Made by a program: the position numbers and the translations under genes
Source of the DNA: Entoloma clypeatum
Taxonomy: Eukaryota > Basidiomycota > Agaricomycetes > Agaricales > Entolomataceae
Assembly (NCBI GenBank): GCA_963565915.1
Contig: OY751494.1
Location: 2,232,001 to 2,296,000 of the forward strand
Direction of reading: 5' to 3'
DNA: 64,000 nt
Shown: piece by piece, positions 47,753 to 59,892 of the stretch
Layout: every line of letters starts with the position of its first letter
Numbering within the stretch: the stretch's first letter is position 1
Notes under the pieces: generated by a model
What the model was told of the DNA's origin: nothing
The model's input: only the letters and a program-made list of their open reading frames with translations
The model's database searches: none

Positions 47753-50700
47753 ATGGTAAAAGTTTCAGCTCCAAAGCCGTCAGAAGGGCACTGACATCGT
47801 TCAACAGGGAGTTCCTGCGCTTTTTCGGTGGCTCAGTAAGAAATACCCCAAGACAAGTTAATATTCTTATGAATTTCCTCCTTGCAAGATGTTTACACTT
47901 GCTTCAGTCTATCGCGTTGAAGAGGAGGAAGAAGTGAAGGTTCCCGATGAAGAAGGACACGAAATTACCATTCCAGTCAACATGTCCCATCCTAACCCCA
48001 ACGGCCTCGAGTTCGACAATCTTTACTTGGATATGAATGGAATCGTGCGTGGTTTTCATTCTTCTCCAGGTTCATACTGCTGACGAAATTCAATCAGGTT
48101 CACCCTTGTACACATCCTGAGGGCAAGGTTCGTGGCGCTTCTTTCAGTGCATATGAAGTATCCTCATGGTCGTTTCAACACCAGCCCGCTCCGGAGACTG
48201 AAGAAGAGATGATGGTTGAGGTGTTCAAATATACGGAACGAGTCGTCAACATGATCCGACCCCGGAGGTTACTGTTCCTCGCCATCGGTACGCATGTTGT
48301 TTCATATAATCCCGAAAAGTTTGCCAACAATGACCTCCCAGATGGTGTTGCACCTCGGGCTAAAATGAATCAGCAACGGTCCCGCCGATTCCGCTCAGCT
48401 CAGGAAGCCAAAGAAAAAGAGGACTCCCGAAAGGAGTCTGTGGCGCTCTGGGAAGGTGTGTCAGGTATTCAAAGCTACGATCATATCTTCAACCTATCAG
48501 CAGCTATGGGGAAGACGGTCACCGAGGATGAGAAGAACAAAGTGGCTTGGGATTCCAATGCTATCACGCCCGGTACACCTTTTATGAGTTTGCTTGCGGC
48601 ATCTCTACGATACTGGATTGTCCAGAAGATTAACAACGATCCAGGTTGGAAGAACGTGAGATGATTGCTTACCACCACCTTGATAACATGTTCATCCGTT
48701 TCTGACAGATCCAAGTCATGATTTCCGATGCAAGTGTGCCAGGAGAAGGTGAACATAAAATAATGGACTTCATCAGACGACAGCGGAGTAATTCTGGATA
48801 TGATCCGAATACTCGGCACGTCATCTATGGTTTGGCAAGTTCATTCATCCCTTTCCTTCTATTCTTGCCTCGAATGATCTGTATAGGATGCCGATTTGAT
48901 CATGCTTGCACTTGCCACGCATGAACCCCATTTCAGAGTGCTCCGGGAGGACGTATTCGCTAATGACACCAACCCTGCCGCCTGTCGAATTTGTGGTCAA
49001 GAAGGTCATTATGCTGCTCAGTGCACAGGTGGCGTGGCAGTAGTAAAGAAGACCCCACCAGAGAAAAAACCCTTCATATTTCTCGACGTCGCCATTTTAC
49101 GCGAGTATCTCGAAGTTGAACTCAATGTGCCTCAGACACTTTTCCCGTTCGCACTGGAGCAAGCGATCGACGACTGGGTGCTCCTCATCTTCTTTGTTGG
49201 GAATGATTTCCTTCCCCATCTTCCCTCGCTTGAGATTCGCGAAGGCGCTATTGATACTCTCCTGAAGATTTGGAGACAAGAACTTCCCAGAATGGGCGGA
49301 TATCTGACTTCCCATGGCCGACTTGAGCTATCCAGAGCCCAGATAATCCTTGAGGGTCTCGCCAAAAGAGAAGATGATATATTTAGACGGAGGCGTGAAG
49401 GTCTGTCTTACACTCGTCACTATTTTCATTGTCCTAGGATCTATCTTTCCTATCTTTCGATACACGAGAATGATGCATTGACACATTTACCTTTTGTTAC
49501 TAGCTGAAGAGCGCCAGGACCAGAATGCCAAACGTCGTAAGTTGGACAACGGCAAGCAGGGTCCTGCTGGCCCCTCGCCTTCGATCGCTTTGACGGCGAA
49601 TCCCACTGCTCCCACCACAACTCCTTCTGTTCCTCCAGCTCATCCATCACTTCCCCCACGTCCATCCTATGACTTTGCTTCCAAAGCAGACTCTATTGGC
49701 ATGGGTGTTTCACCCACAGCTCAATCTATTCAACATGTACCTACTGCAGAGCAAGCACTTGCCGGTTCTAATCGTGACATAGTCGCTAACCGTCGTGCGA
49801 TTCGGATGGCCAACCTGAGTGCAGCCGAAGTGCTCAGGGCTGAAATTTCCGGCGCAAATCCTGTGAACCTTGTTCGCTCACTTCCTTTGAAACCCGTTTC
49901 TGCTCCACCGCCTGATCTTGTGCCAAATGTAACACTTGAAGCTTCTCCGATGAGCATCACACCTCCTGCAAGAAATAATGTACCATTCACGTCATTTGAC
50001 GATTTCGATGATGTTCCCGGCCTCGGGAGCCATCAGGCTAGTAGTGTTGTCCTTCCTCCTGCGTTGTCCCAATCCACTTTTACAGAGGGCGACGTCGACG
50101 CTGAGGGAGAGCCTGATCCTGACACATTCCCGATGAATGAGAGTGTTCTGGATACCGCAGTGGACTTGTCACCTGGTCGGAAGCGGAAATTTGAAGAAGG
50201 CCCGGCAGCACCAGACGAGGTCGACGACGTGGTCGTTATTGAAGAGGACGATGAGGTATCCCAAGATGCACCATTGGCTCTGAAAGTCAACCCTGATGGA
50301 ACGGTGGAGCAAGAGGATACAGTAAAGTTTGTAACTCATGTTTTCCTACTGCAAGCCGAGCTGATTTTATTCTGCAGGCTATGGGAACCCGGATACAAGG
50401 AGAGATACTATCGACAGAAGTTTGGCGTTGAATTGACTGATGTAGGATTTCGCAAACAGTACGTAAAGCCCTGTTTTCCATTCATCTTGAATCATGTTAC
50501 TTATCCGTTCTCTTCCCTTGTTTTCTTTTCTATAGGATTACGAAGCATTATGTGGAAGGACTATCATGGGTTCTTCAATACTATTATCAGGGTGTAAGTG
50601 GTAACGATCCCCCCCTCTTGTGTGTCCTGCTTAATGTTAGTTGTTCTAGACTCCTTCTTGGCAGTGGTTTTACCCTTATCACTTCGCCCCCTTTGCTACT

Positions 50701-52020
50701 GACTTTGAAGAGGTTGACAAGATGGATATCCAATTTGTGCTGGGGCAGCCCTTCAAACCTTTCGAGCAGTTGATGGGCGTATTTCCGGCAGCCAGGTACG
50801 CCTTAAAAATCACATACCCACAGTTGGAATCTCATCGATATGGTCTTAGTGGGAAGCATATTCCTGCTGTGTTTCAACCGCTCATGACTGACGAGGATTC
50901 ACCGATCATTGACTTCTATCCATCTACGTTCGAGATCGACATGAACGGCAAGAAAATGGCATGGCAAGGCGTCGCACTCCTCCCATTCATTGATCAGAAA
51001 CGTTTACTGGATGCTATGGCACCAAGATATGCTAGTTTGACCGAGGAGGAAGTAGAACGGAATCGGTGGGGCAGCAATGTCATCTTCGCTTCTGATCAGC
51101 ATCCCATGTACCCTTTCTATGAATCGCTGTATGGGAAACGCCCCCAGCAAACTGTATGTTCCTTTTTTTTATTCGCCCTCCAACTTCAGCTAACGTGTCT
51201 GTTCGCACAGCCGATACTAATCGACAGTAGAATGAGTTCTGGTATAAGTGGAAGTGTACTACGCAACTCGGACTGTCTTCCGGGATCCACCTATTACTGT
51301 CCTTTGACAGAGCAAGGCCTTCCTGACATCAAGAACGATCGCTCTCTATCAGCCCTCTATTTTTTCCCTAAACAACTTACACCTCATAGATCTGTCATCC
51401 TCCCAGGAGCTAAGAAAGAACCCCGCGTCCTGACTCAGAATGACCTCGAGAGCGCCAGAAACGGTGGCCGAGGTCGTGGTCGTGGCAGGTGGGATCGTGG
51501 GACTGCCACTGGCAGGGGAGGTAATTGGGCCAACGGTGGCGCCGACCGTGGAGGAAGGGGTGACCCATTTCACTCCCGCCCCACCAATTATGGTCAGAGC
51601 CAGAGTTCTTATGGTGGTGGGAGGGGAGACGGTGGTGGACCTCGAGGTTATGGCGGCCGCAATGGCAACTATCAGCAGCCATCGTATCCGTCCAGGGGAT
51701 CCTATCAGTCTCATCCTCCTCCTCCGCCCCCTCCTTCACAGTATGGAAGCTATGGAGGTTATTCTAGCAGTCGGTCGCCACAAAACTATGGTGGATATGG
51801 ATCAGCAGGTATTCCTCCTCCGCGAAGTGCACCTCCCAATTATGGTGGTTATGGGGATGGAAGTAGCCAGAACAGCTCAGGTGGATATGGGGGCTATGGG
51901 GGCTATGGGGGCTACGGTACCAGTTCGCATAGTTATAACGATGCTCTCCCATATCAAGGCGGCACCAGGGGAGGAGCGCCATATCATACCCCAGCGAGAG
52001 GACGAGGACGAGGGTGGTGA
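47753..52020 (+). CDS. RAT1: Nuclear 5'-3' exoribonuclease Rat1/Xrn2
   Basis: Degrades 5'-monophosphate RNA in the nucleus and takes part in transcription termination and rRNA/snoRNA 5' trimming. The first coding exon is only the ATG (47753-47755), followed by an intron; exon 2 gives [15 protein letters not shown]. Then [34 protein letters not shown] and [40 protein letters not shown] (catalytic-site motif), [18 protein letters not shown] and a zinc knuckle [30 protein letters not shown] and [17 protein letters not shown] close the first part. A disordered linker with KRRKLDNG follows, then the second conserved half (FYPFATDF-like region, [16 protein letters not shown]) and a long RGG/GYGGY-rich tail ending GRGRGW. 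More than ten introns. The CCHC knuckle and nuclear-type length support Rat1 over Xrn1. Confidence 0.93.
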
Positions 52021-52255
52021 TCGAACGGAAGTATTATCGATGGAGGGTTGCATTTGTACTATTTCTTCAAGGACGGGGCACATGCTATAGCAGTATTCAT
52101 ATATTTGCTAATTTGATCAGATGGTGAATATTCGTGAGTCGTAGATGAGTGTCTAGATTGGTTCCAGAGTAGGTATGTAGAGACGAAAAAATATACATAC
52201 ATGATGTATAAATTTCTAAACGATGGAATACCTCCGATATCATTATGGAGGAGTT

Positions 52256-54578
52256 TTAGTATCCTCCCGGGGAATAACCCCCCGTCACCCCACTTCGCAT
52301 CCCATAAGCAGGTCCAACTGCAGGATAAGGTATTCCAGGGTTCATATGGCTGGTCTGGCTATTGGTCGTCCCGCCTGAAAGGCAAGTCAGATAGAGCGAA
52401 TACTTGCGCTGTCGATATTTCTCGCGGCGCCTGCGATGCTTTTCACGGCGCTTCTTCTTTCTCTCAAGCTTAGCAGCAAGTTTGGCTTCCTTGCGGATAC
52501 GCCCCGCTTCAAACACACTTGCAAGAGGCTGCTGGGTGTTTCTCTGACCATAAACATTATGGTATCTGTTCACCGGGGAGTCTGAATCCGTGTCGTCGGT
52601 TTCTTCTGACTCGTAGGAAGAAGAGGATATGTAATCATCGCGCTCATCAAGGTAAGGAAGATCTTTGTCGACCATGCCAGCATGTGGACCAGAGCGCCTC
52701 TCCTTTCCTTTATACAGGACGAGCTCAGCTCCCCGGATATGGAAAAAGGCGGCGTTCCAGAGGTCGACGAGCTCTTTGATGAGAGCAGAGCGCTTGGGCT
52801 GTTGCCCGCTAGGGGAATATTCGAGGACAGGAAGCTTACCCGCCCATGCAAGTGCAATGTCCTTGACGAATGTGTCATCAGAACAGCTCGAAAAGGACTT
52901 ACGACCCCACAAACCTGCATAAGGCGATTCCAGTCTGCTTCAAACACATCGTGGGGTTTGAGGACGGGCGGCATTCGGGGCAATTCGTGCCAGAATTTGT
53001 CCATATCCTGCACTTTGATGATATCGAAAGGTGGGAAGGTATTTGCTGCGTTGACCGGGCGCGAAAAACCTTCGGGGGCAGCCAATTGTTGTACAGGTGC
53101 GCGTTCTCCAGGCACCGATCCAGGGACAGGCATGCTTGGGGAAACTTGTGGGAAGGCAACTGAGCCAGCGGAATATGGTTTAGCGGGGGCCGCTGGTCCT
53201 ACAGGGCCTCCAGGCATAGGCGACGATGGCCTTGAGCGAGGGTATGCCCCCGGGGGTGCGCCGCCGCCAAAGGGGGTCGTTGAGCGACCGATACTTGTAC
53301 TGAGGGGTCGAGGGATGGGAGAGGACGAGTAATCAGAACCTGGATATCCGGCGCCAGGGGGTACATATGGCGCATCTCCGCCCCGTAAGTTCGGAGAAGC
53401 TGCTCGCATACTGGGAGAAGCGTGTGGAGGTCCTGATCCTCCCGAATATGCCCTCATTGAACTGTTGTATGGCCCAGAAGGGCCGTAAGCGCCACTAGCG
53501 TCATAAGCGTCAGGTCGTGGACCGAGACTGCCACTGATAGCACGGGGTCTATCGCCACCGGCTTCGCTGGGGGTGTATTTGCTTGGGCGGCTTAATCTTC
53601 TCTCCCTCTCTCCGGGATAATCTCTGTCTCTGTTCCTGTCTCTGTCCCTGCGATCAAGATCCAGATCAGTGAACTGACGGTCCATATCAGAGTAACTGTA
53701 TTTGCGGTCCCGAGAGTAGGCTCCACCGGAGCTCGCAGCATATGAAGGTGCTGCTCCTGGAACGGCCGGTCTCTCGCCATAGTTCGAGTACTGGTTGGGG
53801 GGATACACGCTACTCCCAGCGGCGGGAAAGGCGTAGCCGCTGCCTGGTGTGTTGGAGTTGAAGCTCTTGCGTCGTTCTCGGGCCATATTGGCCTGTACAT
53901 CGCGCTCCCGGGCCTTGCGGAGGTCAGTATCTCGTTTCACTTCCTTCTCTTCCTTTCTTCTTCGCTTTTCTTCGTCGCGTCCCCTGAACCAGGAAGAGAG
54001 CCGTCAGTTAAGATTCGGAGAATTACGACCGGATAAGAAAAGATGTGTATCTGAATCTTGGGTGAGCGCCACTTACCAATCATTGAGCATTCTCCCATCT
54101 TCCTTCCCCAATTGACCCCGACCCCAAGAGGCTGCAAATTCCTGTGGAGGATGACCATATTGAGTTGCCCGGATAGTAGAATCTCAAGGATCGAACCCTG
54201 ACCGCAGTTGCTGGCTGTGCCCCAAGTGGAAGAATCTGGGTTGCTTCTGCAGGTACCCATTGAATACCGCTGACTACCCCGCCTGCTGTTTGATAACTGT
54301 CATGATCGACATGGATCAGGTTCGATATGAAATTTTGGCACCGACACACCTTGCGGCAACGGCTCTACAGATGAAGGATCAGCGACGTGATCGGGGTTGT
54401 AGAACAAGTTGACGACATACTTGAAAGGGTGGTATATCGTTCTCCCGTCAGATCCAATGGACGTGGTATAGGTTACAGAGCCTGGTACAATTGGCGCAGC
54501 AGGTGCTGGTGAATATGGCCGGGGATGGTACAGATTTTCATGTGGAGGGGGTTGATACGGAGAAGAAGCTCTATACAT
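52256..54578 (-). CDS. Conserved-looking disordered fungal protein, function unknown
   Basis: Not assigned to a known family. Exon 1 starts MYRASSPYQPPPHENLYHPR and contains VTYTTSIGSDGRTIYHPFKY, and then PQGVSVPKFHIEP. The next exon has SGIQWVPAEATQILPLGAQP. A charged stretch (ERRKSFNSNTPGSG with RKARERD) follows and then about 300 Gly/Pro/Ser residues with DRRDRDRNRDRDYPGERERR. The compact C-terminal part, NTFPPFDIIKVQDMDKFWHE, LPRMPPVLKPHDVFEADWNR, DIALAWAGKLPVLEYSPSG and ELVDLWNAAFFHIRGAELVL, is the only globular-looking region. It closes with a KKKRREKHRRRREKYRQRK basic run and SPGGY. Four short introns. Its start is divergent from nothing close; SEC22 lies 149 bp upstream on the same strand. 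Confidence 0.7.
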
Positions 54579-54727
54579 GGGACTTGGAGATAACCTGCCT
54601 AGAGATCGGTCAAGGTAGGAGACAAAGAGGTGCGGTCGTTTGAATTGCTATGCAAGTCACACTCGTTCTCGAAAAGGGCAAAAGATAGCATCAGGTACAT
54701 TAAGGCGCTGTAACAAAAAAATCGGTA

Positions 54728-55593
54728 TTATCCAAAACGCCAATACAATAAGATGATTATGAGCAACCCCAAGCCACCCAACGGAGCATATTTGCGGAGC
54801 ATGGCGTTGACGTTGATACTCTTGGCGGCTTTGCGATACTTTTCGGATTCGGAGCGCAATGAAGTTGAGAGATGTGACATTCCTGCAAATGCAATAAACA
54901 ACCACACGGAGGGGGGAACAACGACGGCTTACGGTCAAGCGAGTCCCCTCGCCACAACAGCTCTTCCATGTTCTTGGTCATGATTCTCGTCACGTCTTGA
55001 AGGTCGTCATTGAGTCGATCAAGGGAGGAACTCGAATTTGCCGTTCGACTATCACGGTACAGTCGAGCGGTTTTGGACATGAACGTGTCTGAAGCGGTGT
55101 CGAGCATAGCTCACGAGGAAGGCGGAGGATGGAGACGTACCGAATCCGACAAATGCATAGGGTTTGCGTACAGTTTCGACTTTGGGACCATAGGTGTTGG
55201 CGAACTCTTTTGAGAGTTCATCCAAGTAGGAGAAAGCCAGTTTCCGGGGATAGGACTTATCGGCAATTGTTAAGAATACGACATTGTCTACTATGAGGTA
55301 ACTGCGACAGGGGACGGGTGAGCAGGGGCCGACGAGATAGAAGCGGCGGGGCGAACTGTAGCGTGTACTGTCCGCTTTCAATTGAGCACCGGGGCTCAGC
55401 ATTGGGGGTAATGCGACGGAAGATGAGCTTAGCCTGCTGCTTATGTTCCTGCAGAGCCTGTTCTGTCTGTGACGGGGGAGAGGTGAGCCGGGGGAGGGAA
55501 TAGAAGGAGATGAAAGCTGACCTGCTCGTCGTCGACGCTTGCAGCCAAGGGAAGGGCGTCTGAAGCTCGGACTATGATCGTCGAACGGACCAT
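54728..55593 (-). CDS. SEC22: v-SNARE Sec22 (longin-domain R-SNARE)
   Basis: SNARE of ER-Golgi transport. The first exon encodes MVRSTIIVRASDALPLAAS and VDDEQ. After a 57-nt intron come TEQALQEHKQQAKLIFRRI, CSIESGQYTLHYLIVDNVVF and LTIADKSYPRKLAFSYLDEL, the longin domain. The rest has KEFANTYGPKVETVRKPYAF, VGFDTFMSKTARLYRDSRT, then the SNARE helix SSLDRLNDDLQDVTRIMTKN, MEELLWRGDSLDRMSHLSTS and LRSESEKYRKAAKSI. The zero-layer Arg (R in LLWRGDSL region alignment) is present. A C-terminal membrane anchor, LGGLGLLIIILLYWRFG, ends at the TAA at 54730-54728. Four or five introns. Divergent from MPO1 with 147 bp between start codons. Confidence 0.9.
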
Positions 55594-55698
55594 GGGGAGG
55601 ATGAGACGGCGGGGCACGTGCTCATACGTGTTAAGGATATGTGTTCCTAATTAGGCAATTCACCAAAGCATATGTTTATTTATTGAATAAGTGTGTGA

Positions 55699-55709
55699 TA
55701 TATATATAA
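55699..55709 (+). promoter_or_regulatory. TATA-like run before the MPO1-like gene
   Basis: An AT run of the form TATATATATAA ends about 32 bp before the ATG at 55741, in the 147-bp gap shared with SEC22 on the other strand. The run is close to the start, so the 5' UTR would be short. Confidence 0.4.
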
Positions 55710-55740
55710 CCGGGATTCGCGTAGCTTGGCTACCACCACG

Positions 55741-56545
55741 ATGGCCCAGCTGTTCGATGTCGACACCCAGGTATGTGTCCGTAACGGCAGACCACCTCCC
55801 AACTCACGGTCCACAGCTCACTTTCTATGGCGCTTATCATTCTAATCGAGTCAACGTTCTCGTCCACATCGTCTGCGTTCCTCTCTTGCTCTGGTCCCTC
55901 ATCTCCAATTTTACAGCTTTCCCCCAATGCTCATATGTCTCCCTCTAGGACATTCCAGGTCCTCCTCGCCCACGTGCCCGTCCCAGACTTCATACCCACA
56001 CTCCATCACACCTTCAATGATTACTCCCGTTTCGACCTCAATTGGTCCGCTATACATGCCGCGTTCTATCTTGCCTATTACTTTATTCTTGAGCCTGCTG
56101 CAGCCGTGCGTGAAATTCGTCACTCCCATTCACGTCCACCCATATATTTGCAGTTACTTTACACCCCCCAACTGCTTCTGTCTCTTCTGACCGCGACCGC
56201 TTATTCTCGTGGATCAGGTCACTTCTTCCATGCTGCTCTACTCCATGTCGCTTCCTGGATCGCCCAGTTCCTTGGGCACGGCCTGGCAGAGAAGCGCGCA
56301 CCTGCGCTTCTTGACAATCTAATCGGTGGTATGCTCACTACGTCAATGCACCGTGATCGCTCCATAACGTCGTTTCCTTTTGCTTCTCAGCTGTCGTTCT
56401 TGCTCCCTTCTTTGTCCATCTAGAGATTCTCTTCAGCCTTGGATATCGACCTGCGATGCACAAACGCATCAAGAACGAGATCGGAAAAGAGATCACAAAG
56501 ATCCGCAGAGCCCAAGGCGATAAGACGCGTCAAAAAGCAAAATAA
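55741..56545 (+). CDS. MPO1: Mpo1-like 2-hydroxy fatty acid dioxygenase (DUF962)
   Basis: ER membrane protein; yeast Mpo1 is an Fe(II)-dependent dioxygenase that degrades 2-hydroxy fatty acids from phytosphingosine. The protein begins MAQLFDVDTQ, and after an intron LTFYGAYHSNRVNVLVHIVC with the conserved HxxxxNxxxH pattern. VPLLLWS leads after an intron to FQVLLAHVPVPDFIPTLHHT and FDLNWSAIHAAFYLAYYFIL. The second half has GHFFHAALLHVASWIAQFLG, HGLAEKRAPALLDNLIG, and after an intron AVVLAPFFVHLEILFSLGYR. The tail KRIKNEIGKEITKIRRAQG is basic and ends RQKAK. The His in AYHSN, VHIVC, FLGHG and FVHLE are good candidates for iron binding. Five exons; the stop at 56543-56545. Confidence 0.85.
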
Positions 56546-56781
56546 TCCTACTTAAGCTGCTAGTTTATGACATTGTTAAGAGGCCGTCTTTATGACGTCC
56601 TACGCTGTAATTTACATAACCATCTCGTCAATGCTTCCATAGTTGAATTCCACGAATTGAATTACTCCTTTCAGCCCAGAGCTAGAATCCTCAGATGTGT
56701 CGCCAGCCCATTATTTGGATATATCATTGTCAGACACAAAATTCGCCATAAATATCAAACCCCAGCATATACACAATTCGT

Positions 56782-58191
56782 TTAATTGACAAGGCTGCTT
56801 GGCGGAGGCAGCTTGGGCTCCCCTAAAGGCGTCACGTACGCCGCCGTGAGTCCTCCGTCGACCTTGAAGTCAGTACCCTGTTCGTCGACCAATCAATAGA
56901 TTGGTCTAGAGGTACCACGGAATGGATCATACCGTCATGAATGAGCTCTCATCACTGGCGACTGGTAATCAACCAGTTAGACCATTAATCCAAAGGTAAA
57001 TGCCCAGCGAACTTACGGAACAAGGCCGCTTTAGCTATCTCAACAGCTTCACCGAATCTACCCATCGGGACGTGAGTCAAACGTCGTTCGCGTTTCTCTT
57101 CCGTGTTCAAGAAATCCATGAGAAGTGCTTGATAAAGATGCCTATTCAGATCATGAAGCGCTCCTCTGCAAGGGATCTTACGAGTTTTCAAAGGTCCACT
57201 GGGCATATAACTCGTCAATCGCTTCGTTTCTGGGATGGAGATATACTCACGGGCAGATTGAATTGACACGGATGCCTTCCCTGGCATGTACGATGGCAAG
57301 CTCTCGGGTCATCGCGAGCACCCCTCCCTTTGGAGCACGATGCATAACTCAGTGTGGGCGATTTACAAACGCAAATAATTGTTTTACCTTGGACGCAGTG
57401 TCTTGAGATGACGAGATATCAGCTGGATACCTTATCGGATGACATCAAAAGAACGGACAAGCAAGCTGAGGTGTAGCCGCCCCCAGTATCGCCACAAAAC
57501 TCGCGGTATTGATGATACTTCCTCCGACATGAAGACCCTTGGGTTCATCTGTCGGATTGTCCCGCATTGCCAGTATCGCATACTTGCAGCCCCACCACAC
57601 ACCCTTCAAGTTGATCTGCATGGTGAGGTCCCAGATATGTTCTTCCGTGTTTAGTGCATTATCATCTTGTGGGTGCATGATGCCTGGAAAGAAATTTCCC
57701 AAATCAAGACGTCCAAGAATGAACCCCAGAAACTCGATTCACCAGCATTATTGAACTGTGGTTTCGCTCGATTCGGAAGATCGCGATCTCAAGGGATAAA
57801 AGACTTGCATACCATAACGTCGAGTCTTCCAAACTCTTTCACAACTTTATCGACGGCGGCTTTCACATCGGCCTCCTTGCTAACATCAGCTTTAGTCGCG
57901 ATGGCCTTGACATTGGGGAATCGCTTGTTGATTAATGCTGCGCCCTTTTCGGCGGCTTCAAGGTTGACATCGACGAGCAGAACATTCGCTCCTTCCTGTG
58001 CAAACAGAATTGATGATTCCAATCCGATTCCGCTAAACGGCGATTTTTTTGAGCATCTCAATCTTATCGCGAGATCGTAAGGGACTCACGATCCAGCTCC
58101 TGTGATGAGTGCAGCCTGTGTCGTGTTAGGGATTGATGACTACGCAAGATTCGTGAGTGGTGCATGCCTTGTGCTGAAGCCGCCTTGCCAT
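56782..58191 (-). CDS. Short-chain dehydrogenase/reductase, NAD-type
   Basis: Oxidoreductase with a Rossmann fold, substrate unknown. After splicing the protein begins MARRLQHKAALITGAGSGIG (TGxxxGxG). LLVDVN places an Asp at the end of beta-2, which favours NAD over NADP. NNAGI lies near LNTEEHIWDLTMQINLKGVW, then the Ser of SIINTASFVAILGAATPQLA. The catalytic YTASK is split: Y ends one exon and ACACTGCGTCCAAG (14 nt, 57388-57401) supplies TASK. GGVLAMTRELAIVHAREGIR, VNSICPGPLKTP, RLTHVPMGRFGEAVEIA and FMTGTDFKVDGGL follow; it ends PPPSSLVN. The first intron (58167-58116, 52 nt) has a GC donor. About nine introns. With the Tyr, Lys, Ser and Asn present the enzyme should be active. Common in basidiomycetes; not tied to its neighbours. 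Confidence 0.82.
57388..57401 (-). other. 14-nt microexon carrying the catalytic Lys of the SDR
   Basis: ACACTGCGTCCAAG on the minus strand, between an acceptor CAAG and the donor GTAAAA. It completes TAC (Tyr) and encodes TASK, so the YxxxK catalytic motif depends on its correct inclusion. Reading without it destroys the motif. Confidence 0.7.
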
Positions 58192-58422
58192 AGTTTGAGA
58201 TAAGAATGGGTTATTGGATGGCCAAATCCCGAGATTTTCCGTGTCTAAGCCGAAAATTGAAATCAACGCGGTGTTGCAAGAGTCACAATCACGTGATCTC
58301 CTCGTCACACCGCGTTGTCACGACGCACTTTAGTAACGAGTAAAAACAGGTGGTCATCTCATATGAAAAACGGTCCAGCGGATCGGCAGGCATACCCTGG
58401 TAATTACTTCACGCAGACACCC

Positions 58423-59757
58423 TCAACGCAGGGATAACGGGAAGTCATCAGGATAACTCCCATCGCCATCGCCAAACATGTCCCGAAAGTCCGTCAACAC
58501 GCTCGGCAAGGAATTCTCATCGTTCGGGTTTTGGGTGGTTTGCGACCGAACGGATGCCGACGAATCGTCAATGAAGGCCCGCTTTGAAAGTACCTTGGGC
58601 CCATTGCCTTTTGCAAATGTACTGTCAAGAGCCCCATCCTCGGACTCGTCTTCCGTCTCAGACTCATCCATATTTTGCTCGCATGGAAGAGATTTACCGC
58701 CGGACTTTGCTCCAAACGCTTCCGAACTTTCTCTTTGGTCATCCATATGAATGCTCTGGGCAGGGATGGGAAAACATGCATCGGAGGAGAAAGTTAGTGT
58801 TGGGCGTGCAGAGGTGGAAGGAGAAACAACAGGCGAATGGAGTTTTCTGTATGTTTCGATGGTATCAATGATGACTTGTCTCATGCATTGGGCGACTTAC
58901 TGATTCACATGTATTCGATCAGCTTTCCACTTGGTCCCTGCGTCAGTTGCCAAGAAGTGCTCGAAGTCGGTTTCCTGGCTCTGGGAACTTGGGATAATCT
59001 CCTCGCTAGAAGTGCTGGTCGATAAGGATGCAGAACTTGGGTGACGGTGGCTCCGGGAAGGGGCAACGTGAAAAGTCAGAATGGGTTGACTCTGTGATGA
59101 TTCCACGACAAGATCGCCTGGTTGTTCAAATTGCGCCGTATTGAAGGAGACGAAAGGCAACAAAGGCAGCGAGGGTGGCCACGGGGGTAGAGAAGAACTA
59201 GCTTTTGAGAGCTTTAAATCACAAAGAGGCGACTCATATCCACTATCTTGACTCTGGGATGAGGGTACCGAAAAATTCGAGCAGTTTGAAGAGCCCGTTT
59301 GATATAGATTGTTAGGACGGGGAAAGGGTATACAACTGGTTGACGTTGAAATTCGCTCATTTGCTGAGGAGAGTTGGGAGGAGAGTATCGAGGAAGGAGG
59401 AGGCCTATGGACTTTTGGAGTCGCGCTATCTTCCACAGTGGGTTCATTACGAGACAAATTTTTCATTGGAGGGGGGTTTAACGAAGACGTTCGATTGACG
59501 GACACGGTCGTGTGCCTCCCGCCTACGGCGGGCTTGGTCGGCTCTGAAGCTCCGGATCCATTCTGTTCTGTATTGCAGAGAATTTGTCTTTCCTGGACCC
59601 TTTGCTTCTTGGGCCCACGTCCATTTGCTTCCCCTTCCGCTATAGATGACCGTTTTCGTTTGTTATCTACCAGATGAGACGCGTTTTCGTTGCGCTTCCC
59701 AGTGGAACTGATACGGGGAAAGAAACTGGTTATGGGATATTCACCCGAATATGGCAT
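58423..59757 (-). CDS. Disordered nuclear protein with SQ clusters and a PIP-like N-terminus
   Basis: No known family recognised. The protein starts MPYSGEYPITSFFPRISSTG; EYPITSFF resembles a PCNA-interacting PIP box (QxxIxxFF) with Glu in place of Gln. KRNENASH, DNKRKRSS and PKKQRVQERQ are likely nuclear signals. SSQSQ occurs three times: VPSSQSQDSGYESP, VESSQSQP and IPSSQSQETDFEH, which suits ATM/ATR target clusters. The last intron (58889-58838 region, about 52 nt) joins HVNQ to KLHSPVVSPSTS, and the C-terminus reads SQTTQNPNDENSLPSVLTD and ends FPLSLR. The gene shares a 135-bp promoter with DUT1. A role in replication or damage response is inference from motifs and position only. Confidence 0.6.
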
Positions 59758-59878
59758 CAACAATCTTCAGGAGTGTGAAGCCGCTGGATGCAGAGAGACA
59801 CACAGCAACCTGGCTGGGGGGATGCAAAGCATGAGCGGAGTTGACACGCCTGAATTTATTGAACCTCCGACGCCAGCG

Positions 59879-59884
59879 ACGCGT
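59879..59884. promoter_or_regulatory. MluI cell-cycle box in the DUT1/SQ-protein promoter
   Basis: ACGCGT lies between the two divergent genes, 9 bp before the DUT1 ATG. This is the core MCB element bound by MBF in S-phase genes of ascomycetes. Position this near the start may put it in the 5' UTR. Confidence 0.5.
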
Positions 59885-59892
59885 TGCTTTCC

